A stretch of DNA of 64,000 nucleotides, from NCBI GenBank assembly GCA_948470475.1, contig OX419337.1, positions 3,509,482 through 3,573,481 of the forward strand, read 5' to 3'. Origin of the DNA: Galaxea fascicularis (Eukaryota; Cnidaria; Anthozoa; Scleractinia; Euphylliidae). Both the position numbers and the translations under genes were made by a program. The notes beneath the pieces were generated by a model. It was not told the DNA's origin. It made no database searches and worked only from the letters and a program-made list of their open reading frames with translations. Shown here in pieces: positions 38,831-49,043 of this stretch (position 1 is its first letter; every line of letters begins with the position of its first letter).

Positions 38831-41329
38831 AACGCGAGCCAAATCAGCTAATTAAGAACCACTCTCCCTAACCACCGCGTGAGGGGCGACACAAAGTCGG
38901 AAAAATGGAACCCTTGATATTTCGTTCAGAGATAACCTATGGTATGCTAAGAATCGTGACATAAGTCTTAGTTCTAGAGGTTTTACATTTTTGAGAAAAT
39001 TACGAAAACGGTCGACAACCCGTGAAGCCGAGAATCACAGAAGTGAGGTCAAATCAACAGATAATCAAACTCGCGTGAAGGCGCATAGCAAATGATGATT
39101 TTCCTTGGTTTATAATTTTATTGAGGAGGTAACGCTGAGCTGCTTTCATGATATTTTAGACTTACCATTATAATTCTGAATTCCTGGTGAGCAAGCAAAG
39201 ACAACCGAAATTTCCAGACTTTCAAAATCAAAAATTCCATACCGTTTTAAAACATCTCAAAACATACTCGGTATTATGTAGAATTCTTTCAAAATTCAAT
39301 TCTAGCAAGTACAATAGCCGTTTTTAAATTGTTTTCTTGGCAAAAGTTGTTTCTGAGGAGAGCAGGCCCTACAAGTTGACCCAATTTGACCTTTCGAAGA
39401 CATTTTGTTTAACCAGAAGATGAAAACAATTTGACTCCCTTTGGGTTTTGGTCAAAATTTCAACATTGCTGAAATCTTGCACACAGCTCAAATAAGAATA
39501 GAAATAATGTTTTCGGAGCTTTTAGAAGCATCTCAACATAATTTCTAGACTGCTCTTTGAAATAGGGAAAGTTTCAGCCAAATTCAAAATTTGACCCAAA
39601 AGCATGGGTTAACCCATTTGGGTTTTGGTCAAAATTTCAACTTTGCTGAAATCTTGCACACAGCTCAAATAATTTCTAGACTGCTCTTTGAAATAGGTAA
39701 AGTTTCAGCAAATTCAAAATTTGTTCCGGGAGGGGTGGCGGAAGCGTGTGGACAGTTTTCTGTAAAGAAATATTTTTGTCATCTTTGCATTTAAAAGGAA
39801 TACTTTTCACTATATCTCCCTACATAATTGCACAGCTTTTTCTTAATGTAATTATGTTTCCTTTACAAAGATATTTTTCACTCAACCACTACCCCCTACC
39901 CATTGATTTCGCCAGTCTTCCATCCCCTCTCCCTCCCCCTCTCCACTGCTACCAAACCTTATACAAAGAAAAATGCGGGAAACAGTCCTACACACAACAG
40001 GTAAATCGAAACTTTGGTTTGCTTGGTAATTTTCATTCACAAGCAAATTAAACTCATTTTCATGTGAATGAAAATTGATTTGCATATGAACGGATGAGCA
40101 CCTAGACTCGCTTTGAAAAAAAGGCCTAGAGTAATTCGGAAATGGCCTATGCACTTTCTGATCAGCAGAATCGTTTGCAGAATTACCTTGAAAATGTGTC
40201 AAACTTGCCGTAAGTTGCTGTGTTTTGGGTAATAGCTCATCATCAAGGGCTGAGAAAGCTTGAACCTTGCCAATTTCATAGACAAGGGGCCGTAAAAACA
40301 AATGATCCCCGTCTCACCAGGCTTCAATCTGCATTTGTGGTAGTTGCATTGAAAGTTGAAAGTGCCTGGGCAACTTGTTGGTGTCGAATTGAAGGCTGGT
40401 CAGAGACTTATAAGAAACAAGACGCCTGGAGGCGTTACGGCGTGGGATGAGTAAGGGGGCCGAACTTTCTGAATTCACTCTCTTAATTTAATCTCTAACT
40501 TTGACTGGTTTTGTGGTAGTTCTGGAAGCACACTCGACTAGAATGTAATTATTCACAGTTGATACACAAAACCAAACGGAGACAAATGAAACAAATCAAT
40601 CTCTTTTTAATTTCCATATGTCACGCGTGAGAATGGAATCTTTACATTTCAAAGAGGTTTTCTAAAAAAAGAAGGGCATGTACGGGTGTGCGCATGCGCT
40701 ATTCTGGCTGTAAAACCTGACACCAGCAACGTTTTTTCCTTGAACCTGTACAGTCTTGAACTTTAAAATTTGCATGGAGTCTGCAAATAGCAAACATTCT
40801 TTTTTTCCATACTTTTACTTTTACAAGCACTCTGGGGCTCAACTTGGAGGTTATAACAACAACAACAACCAGGCATTTTATTTGCCAACTTGAAAAGATT
40901 TACAAAGAATAACATAAATTAAAAACAATCTGGCAAAAATAATGAACCAAAATAAAGCTAATCTGTTGAATTCTTCTTGCATAGCGCGCAAAATTAAACT
41001 TCAATGGTAGGCATTGGCATAAAACAACTTTTTTTGCTAAGTGAAACTTTGAAGATGTATTTCTCTACAAATAATAAAAGTCAGTCCACCAGTTTAGGTT
41101 CACTACCTTGTTCACTGTTTCTTGCGTTAGCAATTCAGTATTTTTGATCATTTTTGCTTACAAAGAAAGCACTCTTTAAGATACCTTAGGAAAGCTAGTT
41201 CAGTTTGCAAGGCAACAAGATTCTCACACATCATTGCATTTAGTTTGTCATCATTCATGGCCACGAGTTGCATGATGCTGTTTTCTTCTGATTAAGTAGT
41301 TGGTCTAGGGTTTAAAACGGGCGCGTGTT
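38831..41329. other. Non-coding stretch between the two LicD exon-1 copies
   Basis: No coding region is supported. It holds a local direct duplication (listed) and an (ACA)n-linked repeat near 40855. The open frames present lack codon bias or any recognisable motif. Confidence 0.5.
39438..39722. repeat. Tandem direct duplication
   Basis: TTTGGGTTTTGGTCAAAATT through to AATTCAAAATTTG occurs twice, at 39438-39592 and 39616-39722. The second copy lacks about 48 bp of the first. It is a local duplication with no coding content. Confidence 0.8.
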
Positions 41330-41964
41330 TGATTCCTGCAGGACGAAAGATACTAACAAAATGTCACCTCCAGATCAGCTCCTGTTATTTATTACGAAGG
41401 AACTCGACTTTCTGATATAGGTTTGTTACTGAAATATCTGCAACGAGAAAAAACTGAGTCAAGATTACTCGGCGTTTTTGGCTAAGCACATTGATGAAAT
41501 GTTTCTGTAGTAGAGTCTCGTTACTTTAGAATTTAGATACCAGCGCTATTGGGGAACAGTCTTATTGTAATATAATTAAGCCCCCTAAAGGTACAGTTAA
41601 AACTCGTGGTTTTTGATCGACAGCGCTGTGAAAAGTCTGCGTTGTACGAAGCTGAGGAGTTTGCGGAGCCATCCCGCAGTCATCTGCAGAATACAGGCTT
41701 AGAAATCAAGTTGAATCCGTGTACTGTGGCTTTCTACCGAACCCACTGCTACATTTCCAATCTTGACCAATCTTGTTCGATTTGGCCTTTAGAGCTAAAG
41801 CGGAAAGAGCTCTTTTTTTGAAGCTCTCATTGTAATCAAGCTATTGTTTGAAATTCGACGTTTTTCATCAAGTAAATGGCCTTCGTCATTATATCCTCCA
41901 CTGAAAGCTAATAAGGCGACTAGAAACAAGGGAATTAAAAAGGGAGGAAAAATAATTACAGCTA

Positions 41965-42332
41965 CAGTAGAATCCTGGTAACTCGTACTCTGAAGGGAAA
42001 CGAAACTGTTCGAGTTAGCGGGGTTTCCAGTTATCGGGGTCGATTAAAATATTTAATTTTCCAGGTCAATAATTAATAGCTTATTGATTTTCAGCACTTC
42101 GGTATGCAATGCAGTGCAAATTAAACTTATTTTTACGAGAAACTAATACATTTTGTAACACGGGGAACGAAATTTAGTTCGAGTTAGACGAGTGGGATTT
42201 TCGAGTTATTCGAGTTCGAGTTAACTGAGTAAAAATGACTGAAAAATGGGTCAAATTCAAGGGAATTGAAATTCAGTTCTAGTTAGCGGGGGAGTTCGAG
42301 TCATCCGAGTTCGAGTTACCGGGGTTCTACTG
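41965..42332. mobile_element. Tc1/mariner-type MITE inside the LicD pseudogene
   Basis: The inverted ends CAGTAGAATCCTGGTAACTC and GAGTTACCGGGGTTCTACTG lie between TA dinucleotides. The paralogous LicD exon shows the empty site (ACAGCAATTTT against ACAGC-TA-TTTT). The interior repeats GAGTTCGAGTTA. Confidence 0.82.
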
Positions 42333-42394
42333 TATTTTCATTGATATGGTTGCGCCGAATCGTCCTTGCGCACCCACCAATTTGACACATTTAT

Positions 42395-42470
42395 AATAAT
42401 TGAAACTTATATAGCGCATTTTTCATGTCGAACATGATCAAATGCGCTTTACAAAATAATAAAATGAACT
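42395..42470 (-). mobile_element. LINE-type 3' tail remnant
   Basis: On the minus strand TGTAAAGCGCATTTGATCAT followed by AAATGCGCTATATAAGTTTC resembles LINE 3' ends of the same general kind as that near 31400. It is short and uncertain. Confidence 0.4.
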
Positions 42471-42740
42471 AAAAATAAATGAAATTTACAAGCAGTTATG
42501 ATTAAAAATAAATTAACCACTGACACATTTTCCCCTGGAGACCTTCGTAATGTGCATGGGTACTGAACTTAGTATTTATCACCTTCCCTGCGCATATATA
42601 TTCTCGCGGTCTTTTGCGTTTATGCCCCGAGAGGTCTGGAGAGAACTTGCATTTTTGCCCTTCCCCCTCCCCTCGGCGACGAAAGCCTCCTTTCCCTCTA
42701 CACTTCTTCACATGCGCGGAAATTATTTTCGCTCATAGTT

Positions 42741-43110
42741 CATTCTCGTCCCCAGAGCCTCCGTTTCTTTTGGTCACGTGGTCGGAGAAACGAAGGGCTC
42801 TGGTAGCAGCCAATACCGGATGCCCGTAAATCACGGACATCCGGTAGCGCATGCTTAATTTTTACCAACTAATCTGCCCATGCTCAGAAACTAATCCTTA
42901 GGGCCAAAGAGGGCTTGCCCGCACGTTGGTTGCTCGCCGGAATGCGGGCCGGAAGTAAAATGGACTGCGTGGTACTTTGTGATTTTTATTTCTGCTGCGC
43001 ATTCATTTTTTGTCAGGCAATGAAAAAATTCGAATTTTTTGGTGCGTCCAGAGCCACTCGTCAACGACATTTGAAGCCTAAAGACGAGTGGCTCTGGGGA
43101 CGAGAATGCC
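42741..43110. mobile_element. MITE with CATTCTCGTCCCCAGAGCC ends
   Basis: CATTCTCGTCCCCAGAGCC and GGCTCTGGGGACGAGAATG are perfect inverted ends. CATAGTT stands directly outside both (42734-42740 and 43111-43117) as a target duplication. It is part of the transposon cluster breaking the LicD pseudogene. Confidence 0.82.
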
Positions 43111-44166
43111 CATAGTTGTCCCTCCGTGCGTGGCTCAGAGGTGCAGCGTGTCAATGAAAATCGTCCTACGATTGCAACTTACTGGTTCTGCACTTCGGTT
43201 TCACACGTCTTAATGATAGCATTCTGGTCTTGGATATGGATCTCAGTGAAACACCTAATATGATATTTAAAAGTCCTGCGTTATTTTACGAAACTACATC
43301 AAACAGCTGGAAAAACATTTCGCGACGGGTTCGCATGAAATTGAAAATTTCGTGTAGGAGTGTCAGTGGTTAAATTACTTGAATATATCAAATAGTTTTG
43401 CCTTTCAATTATATTGTTAATGAGAAGTAAAACAGTCCGCTTGTCCAAAAATGCTCCAAAAAGTGTTCAAGCATTGAACGAAGACAAATGTTCAGTAGAA
43501 GAAGAATGGAAAATAAAGAAGTGGAAGAGGAGAAGGGAAAGGATAAGAGAATGAAGAGGGCCGCAAACAGGCAATCTTTAAACTTCGTTTAAGCTTGTGG
43601 AAATTCTCTGATTGGCTTTACTCTGCGATAGATCCGTGACAATCCCGAGGCGAACGTAAAATAACGACCTCGGAACCACAATGTTTAAACAACACCCAAA
43701 TCTCTGTATGCGAGGCTAGCTATAGACACAGGATGCATAAAATAAATTGTTTGAATACATTTAATTTAAGTATTGAATAAACAGTTTTCTCTCAGTGAAA
43801 ATGACAATTGGCTGCCATTTGAAAGTACGCGAAAAAAACAAATCGAATTTTAGTGTTATCTACTGAGTTGAAACGGTACACTGGCCGCCATGACAACTTG
43901 ATGGCTGTTTTGAGGACAAAACCGTTATACGCTGTTAAATTAGCATTTTATCAGCTCAGTTAGCCCAGCTTGCTTTGACTCACAATTGAAATAATAGCCA
44001 CCGTTTTCAAGACGGTGACGCACATAAAATATTCGTTTACGACTGTTTGCCATTTCGTGTTAAATTTACCTTACGGGTTGTGACAAAATTGAATCACTTC
44101 TTCGACTGGATCAATCGTGAGACCCTATATCTTTTAGCGTTTGTCTCAGCACATGAACTGACCACA

Positions 44167-45540
44167 ATGGAGAATGATCGAGATAAACGCTCGAGTCGTC
44201 AAGCCATTTGCACGTTGTGTTTTCTGTCGATGTTGGTTCCTACTATCTTCATTTTTGCCTGGAGGCCTATTTTACTTCCATATTCCGTGAAGTACGCGAA
44301 GATGGTTTTTTCTAGTGTCATAAATGACAGGCAGAGGTTCATGGACAACGAACTGCAGTGTGCACGCAATGAATGGAGGCTCTATCAAATGGAGGCTCGT
44401 TACGGCCAAACATGGTGCACTGAAAACGTTGCGGCTCGAGGCGACTTAACATGGCTCACAATTGTGACCAACGATGATTTCGTTGTGCCAGCTTTGGTTC
44501 TTGGTCATTCAATCCGCACATTTTCTTGCCAGAAAAATATGATGGCATTTATCTCGAAAGACGTGAGTGAGGATATGCGACAAGCGCTTTGGAGTGTTGG
44601 CTGGGACACTCGTATGGTTAAAGAAATGGATTGCGAGTGGATGGATATCAACGTAGGAGGCGATCGAAACAGTGGCTTCTTTGGAAGGCCTCTTGGCCAC
44701 AGAATAAAGGGCACACACACGCGATTTCATGCATGGAACTACACCGAATTTTCGAAAATTATCTATGTTGATGCTGATTACATGCTAATGACCAATATTG
44801 ATGAACTGTTTGACATTCCGGACGATTTTGCAGCCGCTCCTTGTGCTAGACCCGGTGTGTTGGATCCATGCTTTAACGCAGGGCTTCTAGTGTTTAGACC
44901 AGCCGCTAGACATTATCTTCAAATCATGAAAATGTGGTGGGAAACAACTGAAAGAGACACTTGTCCGAGTGACCAAGAACTGCTGAACGATTACTATACA
45001 GAAGAAGGTGATTGGAAGGCACTGCCCTATGCTTACAACATCAGACGAACGATGTTCAGACCTCTGAAGTCATTCCACTTCGGTGGCTCATTTAAGCCGT
45101 GGTTTTCAGAATGCCGACCCAGCAGAAGGGAAGCAAATAATTTTGACAGACCTATTCTAGTCATTGATGATGTAGTGATTCTCTTTTGGAAAAACTTCTA
45201 TCAGCTGATAATAACATACACTCTAGAAGAATGGTGGAGATCGACAACTTTCTTCCGGCCAGAGCAAGAGTTTGGAAATGTGTCTTATGCTACCTGTGTG
45301 AAGCACCGCTGGGAATCGGAATCAAATCCATTTAACCTCACTGAAACGATAAGTCAACTTAATGGAACTCAACTGAATTTAATTGAACGATTTAACTCGA
45401 TTTTCTTTGGCCGACAATCAGACAGGCAATCAATCAATCAATCCATCCATCAATCAATCAATCAGTCAGTCAGTCAGTCAGTCAGTCAGTCAGTCAGTCA
45501 GTCAGTCAGTCAATCAATTAATCCGTTAATTATAACTTAA
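44167..45540 (+). CDS. GT8-family glycosyltransferase, type II membrane protein (intronless, 457 aa)
   Basis: Glycosyltransferase family 8 (glycogenin-like fold), which uses UDP-sugars and Mn2+; acceptor unknown, probably acting in the Golgi lumen. Residues of about 15-35 (ICTLCFLSMLVPTIFIFAW) form one signal anchor after a basic N-terminus. Next come TWLTIVTNDDFVVPALVLGH, the metal-binding YVDADYMLMTNIDELFD, FNAGLLVFRP, DQELLNDYY, and FHFGGSFKPW near the end of the domain. I chose this ATG (A at -3, G at +4) over the longer frame that opens at a TTG. The last 40 residues are low-complexity (QSINQSIHQ, then QSVS repeats) and come from a microsatellite. No introns are seen, unlike neighbouring genes, so a retroposed origin is possible. 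The upstream 180-940 bp belong to the duplicated LicD promoter block. Confidence 0.87.
   Translation: MENDRDKRSSRQAICTLCFLSMLVPTIFIFAWRPILLPYSVKYAKMVFSSVINDRQRFMDNELQCARNEWRLYQMEARYGQTWCTENVAARGDLTWLTIVTNDDFVVPALVLGHSIRTFSCQKNMMAFISKDVSEDMRQALWSVGWDTRMVKEMDCEWMDINVGGDRNSGFFGRPLGHRIKGTHTRFHAWNYTEFSKIIYVDADYMLMTNIDELFDIPDDFAAAPCARPGVLDPCFNAGLLVFRPAARHYLQIMKMWWETTERDTCPSDQELLNDYYTEEGDWKALPYAYNIRRTMFRPLKSFHFGGSFKPWFSECRPSRREANNFDRPILVIDDVVILFWKNFYQLIITYTLEEWWRSTTFFRPEQEFGNVSYATCVKHRWESESNPFNLTETISQLNGTQLNLIERFNSIFFGRQSDRQSINQSIHQSINQSVSQSVSQSVSQSVSQSINPLIIT
45424..45519 (+). repeat. (CAAT/CAGT)n microsatellite inside the GT8 coding end
   Basis: About 24 tetranucleotide units run from CAAT to CAGT and back to CAAT. 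Because 4 and 3 give a 12-base period, the array reads as repeated Ser-x-x-Gln four-residue units and supplies the protein's C-terminus. Confidence 0.9.
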
Positions 45541-46048
45541 TGACCAAGCGCTGAGCGAAGTGCAGCATAATTATCCGTAAAGTTGTGTACAGTTATATAT
45601 TCTGATACATTAATCAATCAATGACAACTTAATGACGAGGCGCTGAGCGAAAAGGGGCACCATATCCATCCATAAATCAGTGTCCCAAAGGGGAGTCCCT
45701 TGAGCCCCAGAGCCTTGAACGTTTTGTCATCGCGCCAGCCGGGAGCCCTGACTGTTTTTGCCTGGTCCCAAGAGCAAATGTTATGGAGCTCTAGACCCCC
45801 GAAACATTAATCCTGGAGCCCTGTCCTTTTTGGCTCGGATGCCTGGAGCCCTAAATCCCCTTGGAATCCTGATACGTCCATTCAGCAGGTTCGTCGTTCC
45901 GTCTGTTTACCCTTCCATCCATCCGTTCGTCTATATACATTCGTCTATCCATAGCAGTTTTCTGGCTGCCCATCCTATTCAGTCAATTCGTTAGCTATTT
46001 AAATTTGGTTAGGTAACGAATTGTTACTGGCATCCACTTCGGTTTATA

Positions 46049-46558
46049 CAGTAAAAACCCGCATGTAAGAACCTACATTTTTCCAAGTTTGGCAAAACAG
46101 GTTCTTATATTTGGGGGTAGTTATTGACAATTTAGGCTAAAGTAGGTTCTTAATTAGGTTCTTAAGTTTTCAGTAGAAACCATTCCTGTAAAATATGATA
46201 CAGCATTTATTTATAACAAGTGTCTTGTCATGAGCCATGTACAAGACTAACTAAACAATTATATACATTATAAACAAAGTATCTTTTCAGAAATATTTGC
46301 GCACAAAATATAATAATAAATGAAATAAGTAAAAAATGCAAAAAAGTCATCTTGCCTTAATTTACTGGTCACATTCATTTTATGATGAAATCATAATAAT
46401 TGATCATAGTGCTACAGTATCCCATAATTCACATATAAGAACGTTACCTAATAAACTTTGCTTGGCTAAACAGGTTCTTATATTGTAGGGTATAAAAATG
46501 GGAAATTTCTGCCAGCAGGTTCTTAAACCGCTAGGTTCTTACATGCGGGTTTTTACAG
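46049..46558. mobile_element. Tc1/mariner-type MITE
   Basis: The left end CAGTAAAAACCCGCATGTAA and the right end TTACATGCGGGTTTTTACAG are inverted repeats between TA dinucleotides. One base differs next to the tip. AGGTTCTTA motifs recur inside. Confidence 0.8.
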
Positions 46559-48707
46559 TATTTTGTTGATAATTAGGTGTTCCTTGTTTCTGCACGACTT
46601 CGTTAAAATCACTGACCTGGGCACTTAAGCCTTCTCATAGAACAACTGACTGGAATGCCCCCTTACGTTCCCTAATTGTCTTCATTATAACGTTGAAGAT
46701 TACCGGCAATCATCGTTGAGTATTGCCCAGGATGTCTCAACTCCAAACCTAAAACTAATTTGAAATATCACTGGTCTTTTATCAGCTGCGATTAGCATTA
46801 ATTTGGGGCATTTTTTAGCAAAGGGCGAAATTTAAAGAGGAGAGAACAGTCATCCATTCGCAGTTCAGTTTGTTTAGAGCGAGGCCTAGGATGATTCAGA
46901 TAGGGGTGATTGAGGTAAATTTAGAGTCTTTGTGCCTGTATCTTACAGTTACAGATGTTTGCTTTCCTTCACGCTAGTACCACTGATGGTGGTATAGAGC
47001 GTTTTCACATGACGTCACGGCGGCGGCCATGTTGTTGTACCAAAAGAAAAGAACAGCGGCCACATTGGTGTACCAGGCTAACCCTCTGGGAACTGAAAAA
47101 GTCGGCGTCGTGAGTTTCCGTTCTGGAAAACCCACGTTTTGCAAAAGAAGGTTGAAACAATCATGCTCAAACGTCAAAGACAAGTGCAGGAGGGCAACTG
47201 TAACATGAGCATTTTTGCTCACGAAAACCAATTGTTTTGTGATATGTTGGTCACCAGTATCCTCTTCATCGCTTCAAGCTTCTTCAGTTATTTTGTGGCG
47301 CAGACTTGTCATCTGTTGGACTCAGGTTGCCCTCTCTTGCCACTTGATGATGCCACTTGTTAATTCGATGGAAGCTGGCACCCTGTGTAAAGTCCTTATC
47401 CATGCCTTGTACGAAATGGTAAGCCTAGATGTCAGTTGAATATTTTTTAAACAAGTTTGATTAAGATGGTAACACTCCAGTATTGAATTCTTTGGGTCAA
47501 ATGAAACTCTGTATTATCTTGAACAGTATACAATGATGTCTGCATTGATACTTTGACGCGTGATGAGGTTCCTTATTTTCCGTATTTTTCAGCAGATTTT
47601 TCTCCAAGCAGTCGCCTCGATTGATTTCATTCAATCAAAAAAATGATTCTATTAGGTTGGAGTCCTTGCTACAGTAAGTGTTTGTAATTTTTTTTAATGA
47701 TTCTTTGGAATGTTTTGAAAATTGGAAAATATTAGGTTTAAAGGTGGTTGAAAATTGAAATTTTAAGTGAATAAGTAGTAGGTAAAGGCTAATTATGTGT
47801 ATATCATTTTCTATCCTCCTTGCCTTCATTCTCAATTTACCCCCATTTACCCACAAATTCAACCAGAATACCCCCGTTAGCAAAGAGGACAGCAACGGCT
47901 TCGAGAACATCCTTTATTGAAACACGATACTGATTTATTAAAGCAACAGAATTGCTTGCGGGGTCGTGTATCTCCCAAAGAGCAAAAACATCGCTCTGCA
48001 CGTGCGTTTTAAATTTTGGTACATTTCCTTGCCGTCTTAGCTTCTGCAAAACAATAACGTGAAATGACCAAATTTTATGTTTTCTCGAGAACGTGAGCAC
48101 ACGATGGCAGGGTTTACTTGCTTTCTTTTTCCACACCTTGTCACCCGGCGTTCATTATAATTTTGTCCCTGGATGGTTCAGCAGCATTTCAAAAGTCAAA
48201 GAAATTGGAATGAAAGTGAGAGCTCCAAAAACGAGAAGTTACCGTGTAACACAAAATTTTTGCGGGTTCTAATTTTGTTTCGCGGTTTCACGATACGGCA
48301 AAAACAATGCTCCCGCAAGAAAGAAGGTACCGCAAAAATTTTCCCGGCATATTACAATTTATTCCACTCAGGAAAATTATACAGACAAACATCCGTGTAG
48401 GTACCGTTTAATCATAACGACCTTTTCCTACAGAAACAAATGATGTAATTACCGTGCTATTTGACATCACTGCATGTTTGACGATTGCACGTAGTTTAAT
48501 TCAGTGAATGCAACTTCCTGAAAATCGTAGAAATTAATGCCCAGCAAGAAAAAACAGTATTTTAAAATACAAAAACTCAGTAAGCCAGCCGCAAGATTAA
48601 ACTCCCGCAAAAATTTCGTGCCTCGCGGTATATTTCGAAATGACGTTGTCGTTGCAGTGGCCGTCGTGGTCAAATGTCACCGTCACCCGTATGTGGCCAG
48701 GCGAAAC

Positions 48708-49043
48708 CCTGGTTCACACGTGCGGCGCAAATGCAAACACAAGATAATACAAGTGGAAACTACCGTAACGAAAAGGCAAACACAAGCGCATGCGCCGACG
48801 GAAGAAATGGGAAAATTTTCTTGCGCTTGCGTTTGCATTTCACTCGACGTGTGAACCGGGCAACGCAAACGGAAATACAAACGCAAGGTAAATACGTCAA
48901 CCCCGCCCGCCATTTTGAAAAAAAAAAAAACTTGAACTGCGCTTGCGTATCTTACTTTCCTTGCGCTTGCGTTTGACGTATGAACGTCGTTTTCATCTGC
49001 ACTTGCGCTTGTGTTTGATTTGCTGTCGCACGTGTGAACCAGG
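48708..49043. mobile_element. MITE with CCTGGTTCACACGTGC ends
   Basis: CCTGGTTCACACGTGCG and GCACGTGTGAACCAGG are inverted ends. The interior repeats CGCAAACG/ACGCAAG motifs on both strands, which makes a loose foldback. Confidence 0.75.

Larger units (their letters stand above)
41830..43222 (-). pseudogene. LicD-like exon 1 pseudogene
   Basis: The minus strand keeps MLSLRRVKPKCRT (from 43222), then is interrupted by about 1.2 kb of transposon DNA. It resumes with AVIIFPPFLIPLFL, AFSGGYNDE and DEKRRIS. A deletion then removes the segment that should run to KYWLDYG, together with the splice donor. The reading frame of the surviving parts is still open, so decay may be recent. No second catalytic exon accompanies this copy. 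Confidence 0.8.
41330..43990. repeat. Segmental duplication, copy 2 (upstream of the GT8 gene)
   Basis: Direct copy of 37080-38830. Shared strings include AACTCGACTTTCTGATA-type intron sequence, GGAACCACAATGTTTAAA and CCGTTATACGCTGTTAAATT. It carries about 300 bp of extra DNA near 41515-41805 and about 1.2 kb of transposon DNA from 41965 that copy 1 lacks. Confidence 0.85.

Noticed and set aside
39882..40301. A 139-aa minus-strand frame
   Set aside because: Its C-terminal part is low-complexity (GEGEGEG) from a C-rich tract and no family resemblance is seen.
44047..44166. A longer N-terminus for the GT8 protein
   Set aside because: That frame opens at a TTG, not an ATG. The ATG at 44167 has an excellent context and places the signal anchor near the start.
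45424..45519. A CRISPR-like array
   Set aside because: It is a simple tetranucleotide microsatellite without spacers, in a eukaryotic gene.
46974..47440. Overlapping small frames on both strands near 47 kb
   Set aside because: The sequence GCGTTTTCACATGACGTCAC with nearby GGCCATGTTG looks like a common dispersed repeat, and no frame shows a known motif.
47837..48136. A 99-aa minus-strand frame as a gene
   Set aside because: No domain is recognised, there is no splice support, and the sequence resembles dispersed repeat DNA with GTGAAATGACC-type motifs.
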